Below are positions 7,073 through 14,527 of a stretch of DNA of 64,000 nucleotides, one piece after another. The position numbers and the translations under genes were made by a program. The stretch spans positions 186,001-250,000 of the forward strand of contig NZ_JHXF01000001.1 of assembly GCF_000621845.1 (NCBI RefSeq), written 5' to 3'. Positions within the stretch are counted from its first letter, which is position 1. Every line of letters starts with the position of its first letter. This DNA comes from Ruminococcus flavefaciens MA2007 (GTDB taxonomy: Bacteria > Bacillota > Clostridia > Oscillospirales > Ruminococcaceae). Under the pieces are notes generated by a model. That model saw only the letters and a program-made list of their open reading frames with translations, ran no database searches and was not told the DNA's origin.

Positions 7073-8740
7073 TTAATAGTTGTCGGGTAAATCGTTTTCA
7101 AGAAGAACTATTTTCTTCTTGTCTGTCTGATATGCGTTTACGTGGGCAAGAGCCTCGTTAAGACTGTCCGCAACGAAAACGTTGTCCATATCGTAGCCTG
7201 CGTCCTTGATACCGTTGTATATAGGAACTGTCTGATTTTTGCCGACGAGCACTATGTGGTCGCAGGCTTTTGCAGCCTCCTGACCGAACTCGAAGTTCAG
7301 CTCCTCCTGCTTTGCGCCAAGCTCGACCATACCAGGTGTTACCAGTATGCGGCAGGCGTCGAAAAGTCCCAGAACATTGAGGGCTGCACGGCAGCCGCTG
7401 GGGTTTGAGTTGTAAGCGTCGTCGATAAAGGTCATATTTCCGCCCTTGTCGAGAAGCTGTAATCTGTGGGGAACTGCGGCGATACGCTTAACGGGAAGTG
7501 TGAGCTTGTCGAGTGAAATGCCTGTTCCGTGTGCGTAGGCGATAGCTCCGAGAACGTTCTGTACGTTGTGTTCGCCGAGGAGCTTCATTGAGAAGCGTTT
7601 TGTCTCGCCGTCGGGAGCAGTTACCGTGAACTCCGTGCCTCTGTCGGATACGGAAATGTCAGTTGCGCGGTAGTGGTTGCCCTCCTGAAGTCCGTAAAGC
7701 ACCGCATTGGGGTACTCGGGAGCTTTCCTGCGGATAAGCTCGTTGTCGCCGTTGAGGTATATCTTTCCGCCCTTTGCCTTTACATGGTCGGCAAGCTCGA
7801 ACTTGGTGTTTACCACGTTCTCGATAGAACCGAAAGTCTCAAGGTGCTGAGGACCAACGGAAGTGATGATACCGTCGTGGGGATCTGCAATGCCGCAGAG
7901 CTCCTTTATCTCGTGAACTCGTCTCGCGCCCATTTCGCAGATGAAATACTCGTGTGTGGGCTTTAAATCGCGGCGGATAGTTATTGTAACTCCCATTGGA
8001 GTGTTGAAGCTTTCGGGAGTTTTCAGCGTGTTGTACTGAGAATTGAGAAGCTCGTCAAGGTAGAACTTCATGCTGGTCTTGCCGTAGCTTCCCGTGATAC
8101 CCACCTTGTGAAGCGTGGGGCACTCGGAAAGTATGCGCTTGGCGTCGTTGATATACCAGTTCTGTACCGCCTTTTCCACGGGCTTGTTGATAAGGTTGGA
8201 AAGCGGAACAAGTATTGGCGTGAGGTACAGTGCCGAGCTAACAAGTATAAACGACGGAGCTATTGATATGATTCTGAATGAGATATAAGCCGGTATTGGC
8301 ATGGTCGGGAGATATCTCGAATCGCTGCGGTAAGCGCTGTCAGGTATAAACTGCTTTGCGTTGATTATCGCAATTACATAGAACACCGCAATGAGTATGC
8401 CGAAGGTTATCATCATCCGCTTCATGCGGGCTGTGTACACAAGGGGCTTCTTGAACTTCTTGCCGGGCTTGTTGAGCAGTGCGATAATTGCATTGAAGAA
8501 GCACAACGCTATGGCAAGAGAGGCTGCTGCCAATTTATGATACTCAAGCGGTATCAGCAGGAACTGCACACAGAACAGCACTGCAGGCAGTATATACCGC
8601 TTGGCGTTCTTCTTCATCCAGCGTGAATGCTCGGGAGTCTTGTAGCCGTTGAGCTGGAGCATATGGAACTCTCTCAGCCCTAAAAACACGATCGCTCCCA
8701 GCGCAATGACTGCATATATTATCCATAAAACCAATTTCAT
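7073..8740 (-). CDS. murF: Membrane-anchored MurF-type Mur ligase
   Basis: This 555-residue protein begins with a ~185-residue hydrophobic region that has about five predicted transmembrane helices (3-21, 49-67, 71-89, 109-126, 156-180). A Mur ligase follows: ATP-binding GITGSYGKTS at 214-223, the central domain, and a C-terminal ligase domain with DDAYNSNPSG. MurF adds D-Ala-D-Ala to UDP-MurNAc-tripeptide. Classical MurF is soluble and ~450 residues; this membrane-fused form is seen in some Firmicutes. AAAGGAG precedes ATG. The gene lies between an alpha/beta hydrolase and ddl in one transcription direction. Because of the unusual architecture, a different amino-acid-adding role cannot be excluded. 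Confidence 0.85.
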   Translation of the reverse strand: MKLVLWIIYAVIALGAIVFLGLREFHMLQLNGYKTPEHSRWMKKNAKRYILPAVLFCVQFLLIPLEYHKLAAASLAIALCFFNAIIALLNKPGKKFKKPLVYTARMKRMMITFGILIAVFYVIAIINAKQFIPDSAYRSDSRYLPTMPIPAYISFRIISIAPSFILVSSALYLTPILVPLSNLINKPVEKAVQNWYINDAKRILSECPTLHKVGITGSYGKTSMKFYLDELLNSQYNTLKTPESFNTPMGVTITIRRDLKPTHEYFICEMGARRVHEIKELCGIADPHDGIITSVGPQHLETFGSIENVVNTKFELADHVKAKGGKIYLNGDNELIRRKAPEYPNAVLYGLQEGNHYRATDISVSDRGTEFTVTAPDGETKRFSMKLLGEHNVQNVLGAIAYAHGTGISLDKLTLPVKRIAAVPHRLQLLDKGGNMTFIDDAYNSNPSGCRAALNVLGLFDACRILVTPGMVELGAKQEELNFEFGQEAAKACDHIVLVGKNQTVPIYNGIKDAGYDMDNVFVADSLNEALAHVNAYQTDKKKIVLLENDLPDNY

Positions 8741-8808
8741 ACTTATCTCCTTTAATTCAGTGAGTAGTGAGTCGTTGTGGTGTCCGCTTGCGCGGACGGA
8801 TTTTAAAT

Positions 8809-9582
8809 CTACTCACTTATTTTGAGGAACGAGCACATTACGCGGTTGAATGTGAACTGCTGTTCGAGGAAGGAATAATGTCCTGCGTTTTCAAGCTTTA
8901 CAAGACCTGCGTCGGGAATGAGCTTTTCCATTTTTTCGCCGTCGGAGAGCGGTGTGGCAGTATCGTTCACGCCCCATACAAGCAGTGTAGGCGCCTTGAT
9001 ATTAGGCAGATAAGGCTCCAAGTCCTCGTTTACCACCTTTACCATGACCTGTCTCATCATAGGCGAAGCTGCTGCGTAGTCCGCGCTGCCCATTTTCTTG
9101 CGGAAGTTCTCCAGCGCGTCGGGGAAGAGCTTCTTAACTATGCCCCACGAAAGGACAGTCTTGCCCATTTTGTAGTAGCGTGTGCGCCATGTCTTTTTGT
9201 TGGACTTTGGCGGCATGATGCCTGCGCTGTCTACAAGAATGACCTTTGTCACCTTGAATGGCAGGTCATTGCGGCTGTGCATTTTTATGATGACACGTCC
9301 GCCGAAGCTGTGACCGAGGAGCATTACCTCCTTGGCGTCATAGTCCTTGAGAAAGTCGATGACGAACTGCACATATGAGCTTACGTCCCATACCTCTTTT
9401 GGCTCGTCGCTTTTACCGAAGCCGGGCATATCCATAGCCACGACCTTGTACTTCTTGGAGAGGAGCTCCATCATATTGGCGAAAAGGGTGATATTGCTGC
9501 CCCAGCCGTGGAGCAGGACTATGAGGTCGCCCTCGCCCTTTTCCTCGTAGTTTATCTTCAAACCGTTTACTGTTTTTATCAA
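8809..9582 (-). CDS. Alpha/beta-hydrolase fold protein
   Basis: I place the start at TTG 9582, because GGAG sits nine bases before it; the longest frame would start at an upstream TTG overlapping that site. This gives 257 residues. The fold markers are the oxyanion-hole LLHGWGSN, the nucleophile elbow GHSFGG (Ser ~92), the acid in WGVNDTATP and the His in NAGHYSF, so the catalytic triad looks intact. The substrate is unknown; esterase or lipase-like activity on an envelope or acyl compound is possible. It is the first gene behind the promoter at 9749-9777 and lies 68 bases upstream of murF. That gap contains a GTCCGC / GCGGAC hairpin. Confidence 0.85.
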   Translation of the reverse strand: MIKTVNGLKINYEEKGEGDLIVLLHGWGSNITLFANMMELLSKKYKVVAMDMPGFGKSDEPKEVWDVSSYVQFVIDFLKDYDAKEVMLLGHSFGGRVIIKMHSRNDLPFKVTKVILVDSAGIMPPKSNKKTWRTRYYKMGKTVLSWGIVKKLFPDALENFRKKMGSADYAAASPMMRQVMVKVVNEDLEPYLPNIKAPTLLVWGVNDTATPLSDGEKMEKLIPDAGLVKLENAGHYSFLEQQFTFNRVMCSFLKISE

Positions 9583-9606
9583 TTTTATTATCTCCAACCT
9601 GTTATT

Positions 9607-9705
9607 AATTGAGAATGGAGAATGTAGAATTGAGAATGAATGTATTCGCTTTACTCACATAATAGCAGAACAACTTTCAACTCTCAACTCTCAACTCTCA
9701 ACTTT
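9607..9705. repeat. Imperfect inverted repeat with TTGAGAATG / CAACTCTCAA arms (copy 2)
   Basis: The left arm has ATTGAGAATG-type units, the core has TATTCGCTTTACTCACAT, and the right arm repeats CAACTCTCAA three times. It is related to 5574-5686 and lies in the untranslated leader of the hydrolase gene. Confidence 0.6.
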
Positions 9706-9748
9706 ATATCATATACGGCATACAGCCGCAAATATACATATATAATTT

Positions 9749-9777
9749 ATTATATCACTTACGGAATTTATTGTCAA
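9749..9777 (-). promoter_or_regulatory. Promoter of the hydrolase-murF-ddl genes
   Basis: Minus-strand TTGACA and TATAAT have 17-base spacing. The ~165-base leader downstream contains the repeat at 9607-9705. Confidence 0.75.
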
Positions 9778-9778
9778 C

Positions 9779-9807
9779 AAAAAAATCGGACGGCAATTGC
9801 CGTCCGA
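9779..9807 (-). terminator. Terminator of the sigma/anti-sigma operon
   Basis: A perfect palindrome of 22 bases (TCGGACGGCAA / TTGCCGTCCGA) is followed on the minus strand by seven T. It lies six bases past the anti-sigma gene. Confidence 0.85.
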
Positions 9808-9813
9808 ATGAGA

Positions 9814-10554
9814 TTATTTTTCGACATTTTCCTGATAGAGCTCCCAGAGGTCAAAAGTCTCGGTCTTATCGCGGTAATGGATAGTAAGTGTAGAGCCTTC
9901 CTTTACGTCGTTTGCGCCCCATGAGTACTGATTCGGGTATTTTCCGCGTTCGTCATAGGGAAGCTTCATAACGGGATATATCCAGATATGATAATGACCT
10001 ATTATGTCGTTTATGCCCTCGTCGGTGACGATATATTCATATTTTGAATCGCCGCGCTCGTTTATGCAGCTGCAATCGCCGTAAAACTCGAAATTTATCA
10101 TTTTTTCTGTTTTAACATCAACACCGTCGGGGATAGGGTAGAAATTATCGTTAAACTCAGAGCGGTATTCACATTCATAGCCGCCGGCTTCGTTAGGAGC
10201 ATCGTTTTTTACAATGTATGATTTGAATTCCTTTGCTTCTACGGTATAGTGCAGCTTATCCGAGCTTATGGGGATAACTCCCACAAAAACGAACACAAAA
10301 ACTGCTGCCAGAACAGCTATTGTCCCGAAAACAGCTCCGATAACTTTGAGTTTTGTGCGCTTTTTTACCTTTTTCAGCGGTTTTATGTCCTTGTCGGGGA
10401 CTTTTATATCATCTTCCTTTTGTTTCATGCTCTCATAGACGGCGTTGCACTCCCCGCACTCATGGAGGTGCTTTTCTATCTCCTCATTGCTGTCCTGAGA
10501 TGTAAGTTTGTCGCAATACAGCGGCAAAAGGTCTTTCACGATGTTGCATTTCAT
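9814..10554 (-). CDS. Zinc-finger anti-sigma factor, single-pass membrane protein
   Basis: The start at 10554 is chosen because GGAGGCGAGCAT precedes it; the 78 extra in-frame bases upstream are repeat sequence. The 246-residue protein has an N-terminal ZAS-like motif (KHLHECGEC, giving His-x3-Cys-x2-Cys) that would grip the sigma factor. One transmembrane helix follows (AVFGTIAVLAAVFVFVFVGV), then a ~140-residue extracellular domain I do not recognise. It follows the ECF sigma gene on the same strand, the usual sigma/anti-sigma pairing. The 204-base gap between them is entirely repeat elements. The extracellular signal is unknown. Confidence 0.85.
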   Translation of the reverse strand: MKCNIVKDLLPLYCDKLTSQDSNEEIEKHLHECGECNAVYESMKQKEDDIKVPDKDIKPLKKVKKRTKLKVIGAVFGTIAVLAAVFVFVFVGVIPISSDKLHYTVEAKEFKSYIVKNDAPNEAGGYECEYRSEFNDNFYPIPDGVDVKTEKMINFEFYGDCSCINERGDSKYEYIVTDEGINDIIGHYHIWIYPVMKLPYDERGKYPNQYSWGANDVKEGSTLTIHYRDKTETFDLWELYQENVEK

Positions 10555-10572
10555 ATGCTCGCCTCCGTCCAT

Positions 10573-10657
10573 TGTAGGGGGCGATGCCTTACAGGCACCC
10601 GTACCCTCTGTCCTGCGGACATCTCCCTGCACAGCAGGGAGTCACCCACATCGCCCC
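10573..10657 (+). repeat. 85-bp composite palindromic element, copy 1
   Basis: The outer arms TGTAGGGGGCGATG and CATCGCCCC enclose three small hairpins: GCCT/AGGC, TGTCC/GGACA and TCCCTGC/GCAGGGA. It is identical over 85 bases to 39975-40059 (inverted) and homologous to 15777-15862. It begins 18 bases upstream of the anti-sigma start codon. Confidence 0.9.
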
Positions 10658-10679
10658 GTGGCTATTTTGTATTTTGGGC

Positions 10680-10763
10680 GGGCTGATGTGGGCATCAGCC
10701 CCTACATTGGTCATTTTCATTTGTTTCGTAAGACACGGGACGTCGAGGACGCCGTCCCCTACA
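10680..10763 (-). repeat. Two TGTAGGGG palindromes between sigma and anti-sigma genes
   Basis: Elements 10680-10706 (CTGATG/CATCAG stem) and 10737-10763 (GGGACG/CGTCCC stem) are both in minus orientation. The TAG inside the second element's TGTAGGGG is the stop codon of the sigma factor gene. Confidence 0.85.
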
Positions 10764-11229
10764 GTAGCTTTTGTTTTGCGCGGTAATAGGTCACACGCGC
10801 CCAGTTCTCGGTCTTGCCGAAAATCTCCCCTATCTCGCGGAAACTCAGCTCCTGTGTGGCTCGGAGAAGCACTATCTCCTTTTCCGTTTCGGGCAGGGAG
10901 TGTACCTTTTTCAGCAGCCGCAGTCTGCTGTCGGAGCTCTCTGCCGCTTCGTCGGGACGGGGCGCATTGTCCTCTATCAGCTCGGATATCTCTTCGGTCT
11001 TGTGGCTTTTTCGCTTGCGGAGCTCCTCAAGCCAGCAGTTTCGGGCGATACTGCACAGCCATGTATACACCGAGCACTCGCCCTTGTATTTCTTCAGGGA
11101 GCGGATAGCACGGTAAAAGGTCTCCTGAGTGAGCTCCTCGGCAGTATCGGAGTTTCCGCATAGAGTCATCAGATAAAGGAACACCTTTCTGCCGTTATCT
11201 CTGTAGTATTTTTCCATATCCGACGACAT
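10759..11229 (-). CDS. ECF-family RNA polymerase sigma factor
   Basis: Starting at ATG 11229 behind AAGGAG/AGGGGG gives 156 residues. Sigma region 2 is seen in NSDTAEELTQETFYRAIRSL and TWLCSIARNCWLEELRKRK. Region 4 is seen in LPETEKEIVLLRATQELSFR with the helix-turn-helix FREIGEIFGKTENWARVTYY. It directs transcription of an unknown regulon and is presumably held inactive by the anti-sigma factor encoded next. The coding frame ends Lys-Leu-Leu at a TAG that belongs to a TGTAGGGG repeat, so the natural C-terminus may have been altered by repeat insertion. I could not identify an ECF-type autoregulated promoter with confidence. Confidence 0.92.
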   Translation of the reverse strand: MSSDMEKYYRDNGRKVFLYLMTLCGNSDTAEELTQETFYRAIRSLKKYKGECSVYTWLCSIARNCWLEELRKRKSHKTEEISELIEDNAPRPDEAAESSDSRLRLLKKVHSLPETEKEIVLLRATQELSFREIGEIFGKTENWARVTYYRAKQKLL

Positions 11230-11312
11230 ACCACCGCCCCCTCTCCTTGAACGTTCACTTATTAGTTGCACGAAAACGCCATTCGTTACAGTAATGAGCT
11301 AAAATTTTCAAA

Positions 11313-11341
11313 TTGACATTGCAATTCTTTCGTGCTATACT
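11313..11341 (+). promoter_or_regulatory. Distal promoter upstream of the dehydratase-activase gene
   Basis: TTGACA and TATACT are spaced 17 bases apart, about 180 bases upstream of the start codon. A second promoter lies between this one and the gene. Confidence 0.6.
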
Positions 11342-11434
11342 GAAAAAGCATTGAATATCGGTCATTTTAATCCATTATACCATTTTTGGACAGATCAATC
11401 AATCGGCGGAACGGCGTTCTCCGCAAAAATAACC

Positions 11435-11463
11435 TTTACATATTATTATAAATATGGTATAAT
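11435..11463 (+). promoter_or_regulatory. Proximal promoter of the dehydratase-activase gene
   Basis: TTTACA and TATAAT are spaced 17 bases apart, about 60 bases upstream of the start at 11524. Confidence 0.65.
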
Positions 11464-11523
11464 AAAATATTAGCGGCGGAATAAAAACGCTCCGCTGTAC
11501 GATTACTTCTACTGAGGTGTAAA

Positions 11524-14493
11524 ATGTCAAATAAATATTCTCTCGGCATAGATGTGGGCTCTACCACGGTAAAAACAGTAATTACAGACGCAGACGGCGA
11601 GATAATCTACTCCAAATATCAGCGCCACCTTTCGAAGGTCAAGGAGACCGTTACAGACCAGCTCAAAATAATACAGGCTGACCACCCTAATGAGGAATTT
11701 TCCGTTTGTATCACGGGCTCGGCAGGACTCGGTCTTGCAAACTCCGCAAAGATACCCTTTGTTCAGGAAGTTCATGCGGCTTTTCTCGCTGTAAAGCAGA
11801 AGCAGCCCGACGCTGACGCAGTTATCGAGCTGGGCGGTGAGGACGCAAAGATAATCTTCCTCACAGGCGGCGTTGAGCAGCGTATGAACGGCACCTGCGC
11901 AGGCGGCACAGGCGCTTTCATAGACCAGATGGCTACTCTCCTCGGTATCACCGCAGATGAGCTCGACGAGCTGTCTCTCCACGCTCAGAAGATATACCCA
12001 ATAGCTTCGCGCTGCGGAGTTTTCGCTAAATCCGATATACAGCCCCTTCTCAATCAGGGCGCAAGACGCGAGGACGTTGCCGCAAGTATCTTTCAGGCGG
12101 TAGTTGACCAGACCGTCTCGGGACTTGCTCAGGGACGTACTATCGAGGGAAAGGTGCTTTTTCTCGGCGGTCCGCTGTTCTTCCTCAAGGGACTGAAAAA
12201 GGCGTTCACAAAGACACTCGGACTTGACGAAAAACACGCTGTATTTCCGCCCGAGGCTCCTGTTTTCGTGGCATACGGCTGCGCAATATATGCGGCAACT
12301 GCCGAGGATTCATTCAAGATAGAGGACATAATCGACAAGATAAGCAACGCCAAGGCTTCCGATGATATCGTAACAGGCGAGCCCCTGTTCCGTTCACACT
12401 CCGAGTACGACAAGTTCATCGAGCGCCATAAGAAGTTCGACCTCGGATATGCTGATATACATACATATAAGGGCGACGCATACCTCGGTATCGACGCAGG
12501 CTCTACTACCACAAAGCTCGTTCTCATCACCGAAGACGGACGTATGCTCTACAACCACTACTCGTCCAATCAGGGACAGCCTCTTGACAAGATAGCCGAG
12601 CAGGTAAAGCGTATCTACGCCGCTATGAACCCCGAGATAACCATAAAGGGCTCTGCGGTAACAGGCTACGGCGAGGACCTCATAAAGGCAGGTCTTTCCA
12701 TTGACCACGGCATTGTCGAGACCGTGGCGCACTTCAAGGCGGCGGCTTACTTCTGCCCCGACGTTGACTTCATCATCGACATCGGCGGACAGGACATCAA
12801 GTGCTTCAAGATAAAGAACAAGAGCATCGACAGCATAATGCTCAACGAGGCCTGTTCCTCGGGCTGCGGCTCTTTCATACAGACATTCGCAATGGCTTTG
12901 GGCTATGATATCGCGGAATTCTCACAGTTGGGACTCTTTGCCGAGCACCCTGTTGACCTTGGCTCGCGCTGTACCGTATTCATGAACAGCTCAGTAAAGC
13001 AGGCTCAGAAGGACGGCGCAACAGTTGAGGATATTTCCGCAGGACTTTCATCGTCTATCATCAAGAACGCCATTTACAAGGTTATCCGTGCCAATTCTCC
13101 CGACGACCTCGGCAAAAACATCGTCGTACAGGGCGGTACATTCCTCAACGACGCAGTGCTCCGCTCATTTGAAAAGGAGCTGGGCAGAAACGTTATCCGT
13201 CCTGCTATTTCGGGACTTATGGGTGCTTTCGGCTGTGCCCTCTACGCTAAGGAGAGAGCAAACGGTGAGCCCTCAAAGCTCATTTCCGCGCAGGAGCTTG
13301 AAAACTTCACCTACGAATCACGCTCCGCTAACTGCGGCGGCTGTACTGCTCACTGTCAGCTGAACATCATCAACTTCGGCAAGGGCAGACGCTTCATTTC
13401 GGGAAACCGCTGCGAAAAGGGCGGCGGTATCGCCAACAGGAACACCGTTCCAAATCTCTACGAGTTCAAATACGACAGTATCCTCAATACAGTGAAAACT
13501 CACCAGCCCAAGCGTTACCGCGCTACTGTGGGGCTTCCCCTTGCGCTGAGCTTCTATGAGCAGCTGCCCTTCTGGCATATGCTGTTCACAACGCTTGGCT
13601 TCAGGACTGTCATTTCCGACGAGAGCTCCCGTGATATGTATTATCTCGGTCAGCACACTATCCCCTCGGATACGGTTTGCTACCCTGCAAAGCTTACTCA
13701 CGGACACATCGAGAATCTTCTCGACAAGGGCGCAGACTTCATATTCTACCCCTGCATGAGCTACAACATCGACGAGGGCGAGAGCGACAACCACTTCAAC
13801 TGTCCTGTTGTTGCCTATTATCCCGAGCTTCTCCTTGCAAACAACCCGAGACTCAACAAGGATAATTTCATACACCCGTATCTCGACCTCAATATCAAAA
13901 AGAACGTGATAAAGGTGCTGAGCCACGCTTTGAGAAAGTACAACGTCAAGGGCAGGATACCCGAGGCTGTTGACAAGGCTTACGAGGCTCTGGAGACCTA
14001 CCATAACACCGTTACACGCAAGGCTTTCGAGATAATCGAGCAGGCAAGAGCCGAAAAGCGCAAGATAATCGTTATCGCAGGCAGACCTTATCACATCGAC
14101 AAGGAGATAAACCACGGCATACACAAGCTTGTATCAAGCCTTGGCATGGCTGTCATCACTGAGGACAGCATTGCAGGTCTGTCAAAAACTCCCAAGCTGG
14201 GCGTCCTCAATCAGTGGACATACCATTCAAGACTTTACCGTGCGGCTAAGTACGTTACAACTCAGCCCGATATGCAGCTCATACAGCTGGTATCATTCGG
14301 CTGCGGAATCGACGCCGTTACAGGCGACGAGGTGAGACATATCCTCGAAAGCCGCGGAAAGCTCTACACTCAGCTTAAAATCGACGAGATAAACAATCTG
14401 GGCGCGGCAAGGATAAGACTGAGAAGCCTTGTTGCCGCTATGGAGCAGGCAGAGCAGAAGCCTGCAAAAAAGCCTGTAGTACAGCCTGTGTGA
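11524..14493 (+). CDS. 2-hydroxyacyl-CoA dehydratase activase-type protein (double ASKHA plus DUF2229-like region)
   Basis: This 989-residue protein holds two BadF/BadG/HgdC-type ATPase domains in tandem. The first starts GIDVGSTTVKTVITD near residue 8 and carries a cluster-binding Cys in GTCAGGTGAF. The second starts GIDAGSTTTKLVLITEDGR near 322 with Cys in NEACSSGCGSF. A Cys-rich segment (NCGGCTAHC, ~610) opens a C-terminal DUF2229-like region with further conserved Cys. HgdC proteins use ATP to inject an electron into dehydratases. In many Firmicutes a single ~1400-residue protein combines these parts with a dehydratase-like C-terminus; here that C-terminus is a separate gene 34 bases downstream. 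The true substrate of this large family is not known. The start has a GAGG ribosome-binding site. Confidence 0.85.
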   Translation: MSNKYSLGIDVGSTTVKTVITDADGEIIYSKYQRHLSKVKETVTDQLKIIQADHPNEEFSVCITGSAGLGLANSAKIPFVQEVHAAFLAVKQKQPDADAVIELGGEDAKIIFLTGGVEQRMNGTCAGGTGAFIDQMATLLGITADELDELSLHAQKIYPIASRCGVFAKSDIQPLLNQGARREDVAASIFQAVVDQTVSGLAQGRTIEGKVLFLGGPLFFLKGLKKAFTKTLGLDEKHAVFPPEAPVFVAYGCAIYAATAEDSFKIEDIIDKISNAKASDDIVTGEPLFRSHSEYDKFIERHKKFDLGYADIHTYKGDAYLGIDAGSTTTKLVLITEDGRMLYNHYSSNQGQPLDKIAEQVKRIYAAMNPEITIKGSAVTGYGEDLIKAGLSIDHGIVETVAHFKAAAYFCPDVDFIIDIGGQDIKCFKIKNKSIDSIMLNEACSSGCGSFIQTFAMALGYDIAEFSQLGLFAEHPVDLGSRCTVFMNSSVKQAQKDGATVEDISAGLSSSIIKNAIYKVIRANSPDDLGKNIVVQGGTFLNDAVLRSFEKELGRNVIRPAISGLMGAFGCALYAKERANGEPSKLISAQELENFTYESRSANCGGCTAHCQLNIINFGKGRRFISGNRCEKGGGIANRNTVPNLYEFKYDSILNTVKTHQPKRYRATVGLPLALSFYEQLPFWHMLFTTLGFRTVISDESSRDMYYLGQHTIPSDTVCYPAKLTHGHIENLLDKGADFIFYPCMSYNIDEGESDNHFNCPVVAYYPELLLANNPRLNKDNFIHPYLDLNIKKNVIKVLSHALRKYNVKGRIPEAVDKAYEALETYHNTVTRKAFEIIEQARAEKRKIIVIAGRPYHIDKEINHGIHKLVSSLGMAVITEDSIAGLSKTPKLGVLNQWTYHSRLYRAAKYVTTQPDMQLIQLVSFGCGIDAVTGDEVRHILESRGKLYTQLKIDEINNLGAARIRLRSLVAAMEQAEQKPAKKPVVQPV

Positions 14494-14527
14494 ATCACAG
14501 ACCTGAAGTAATTTTACGGAGGTTCTT

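Noticed and set aside
10573-10657. Composite element as a tRNA or tRNA-like gene because of its cloverleaf-like fold
   Set aside because: There is no anticodon loop of 7, no T-loop consensus and no acceptor of proper length. Stem changes between copies do not keep tRNA features.
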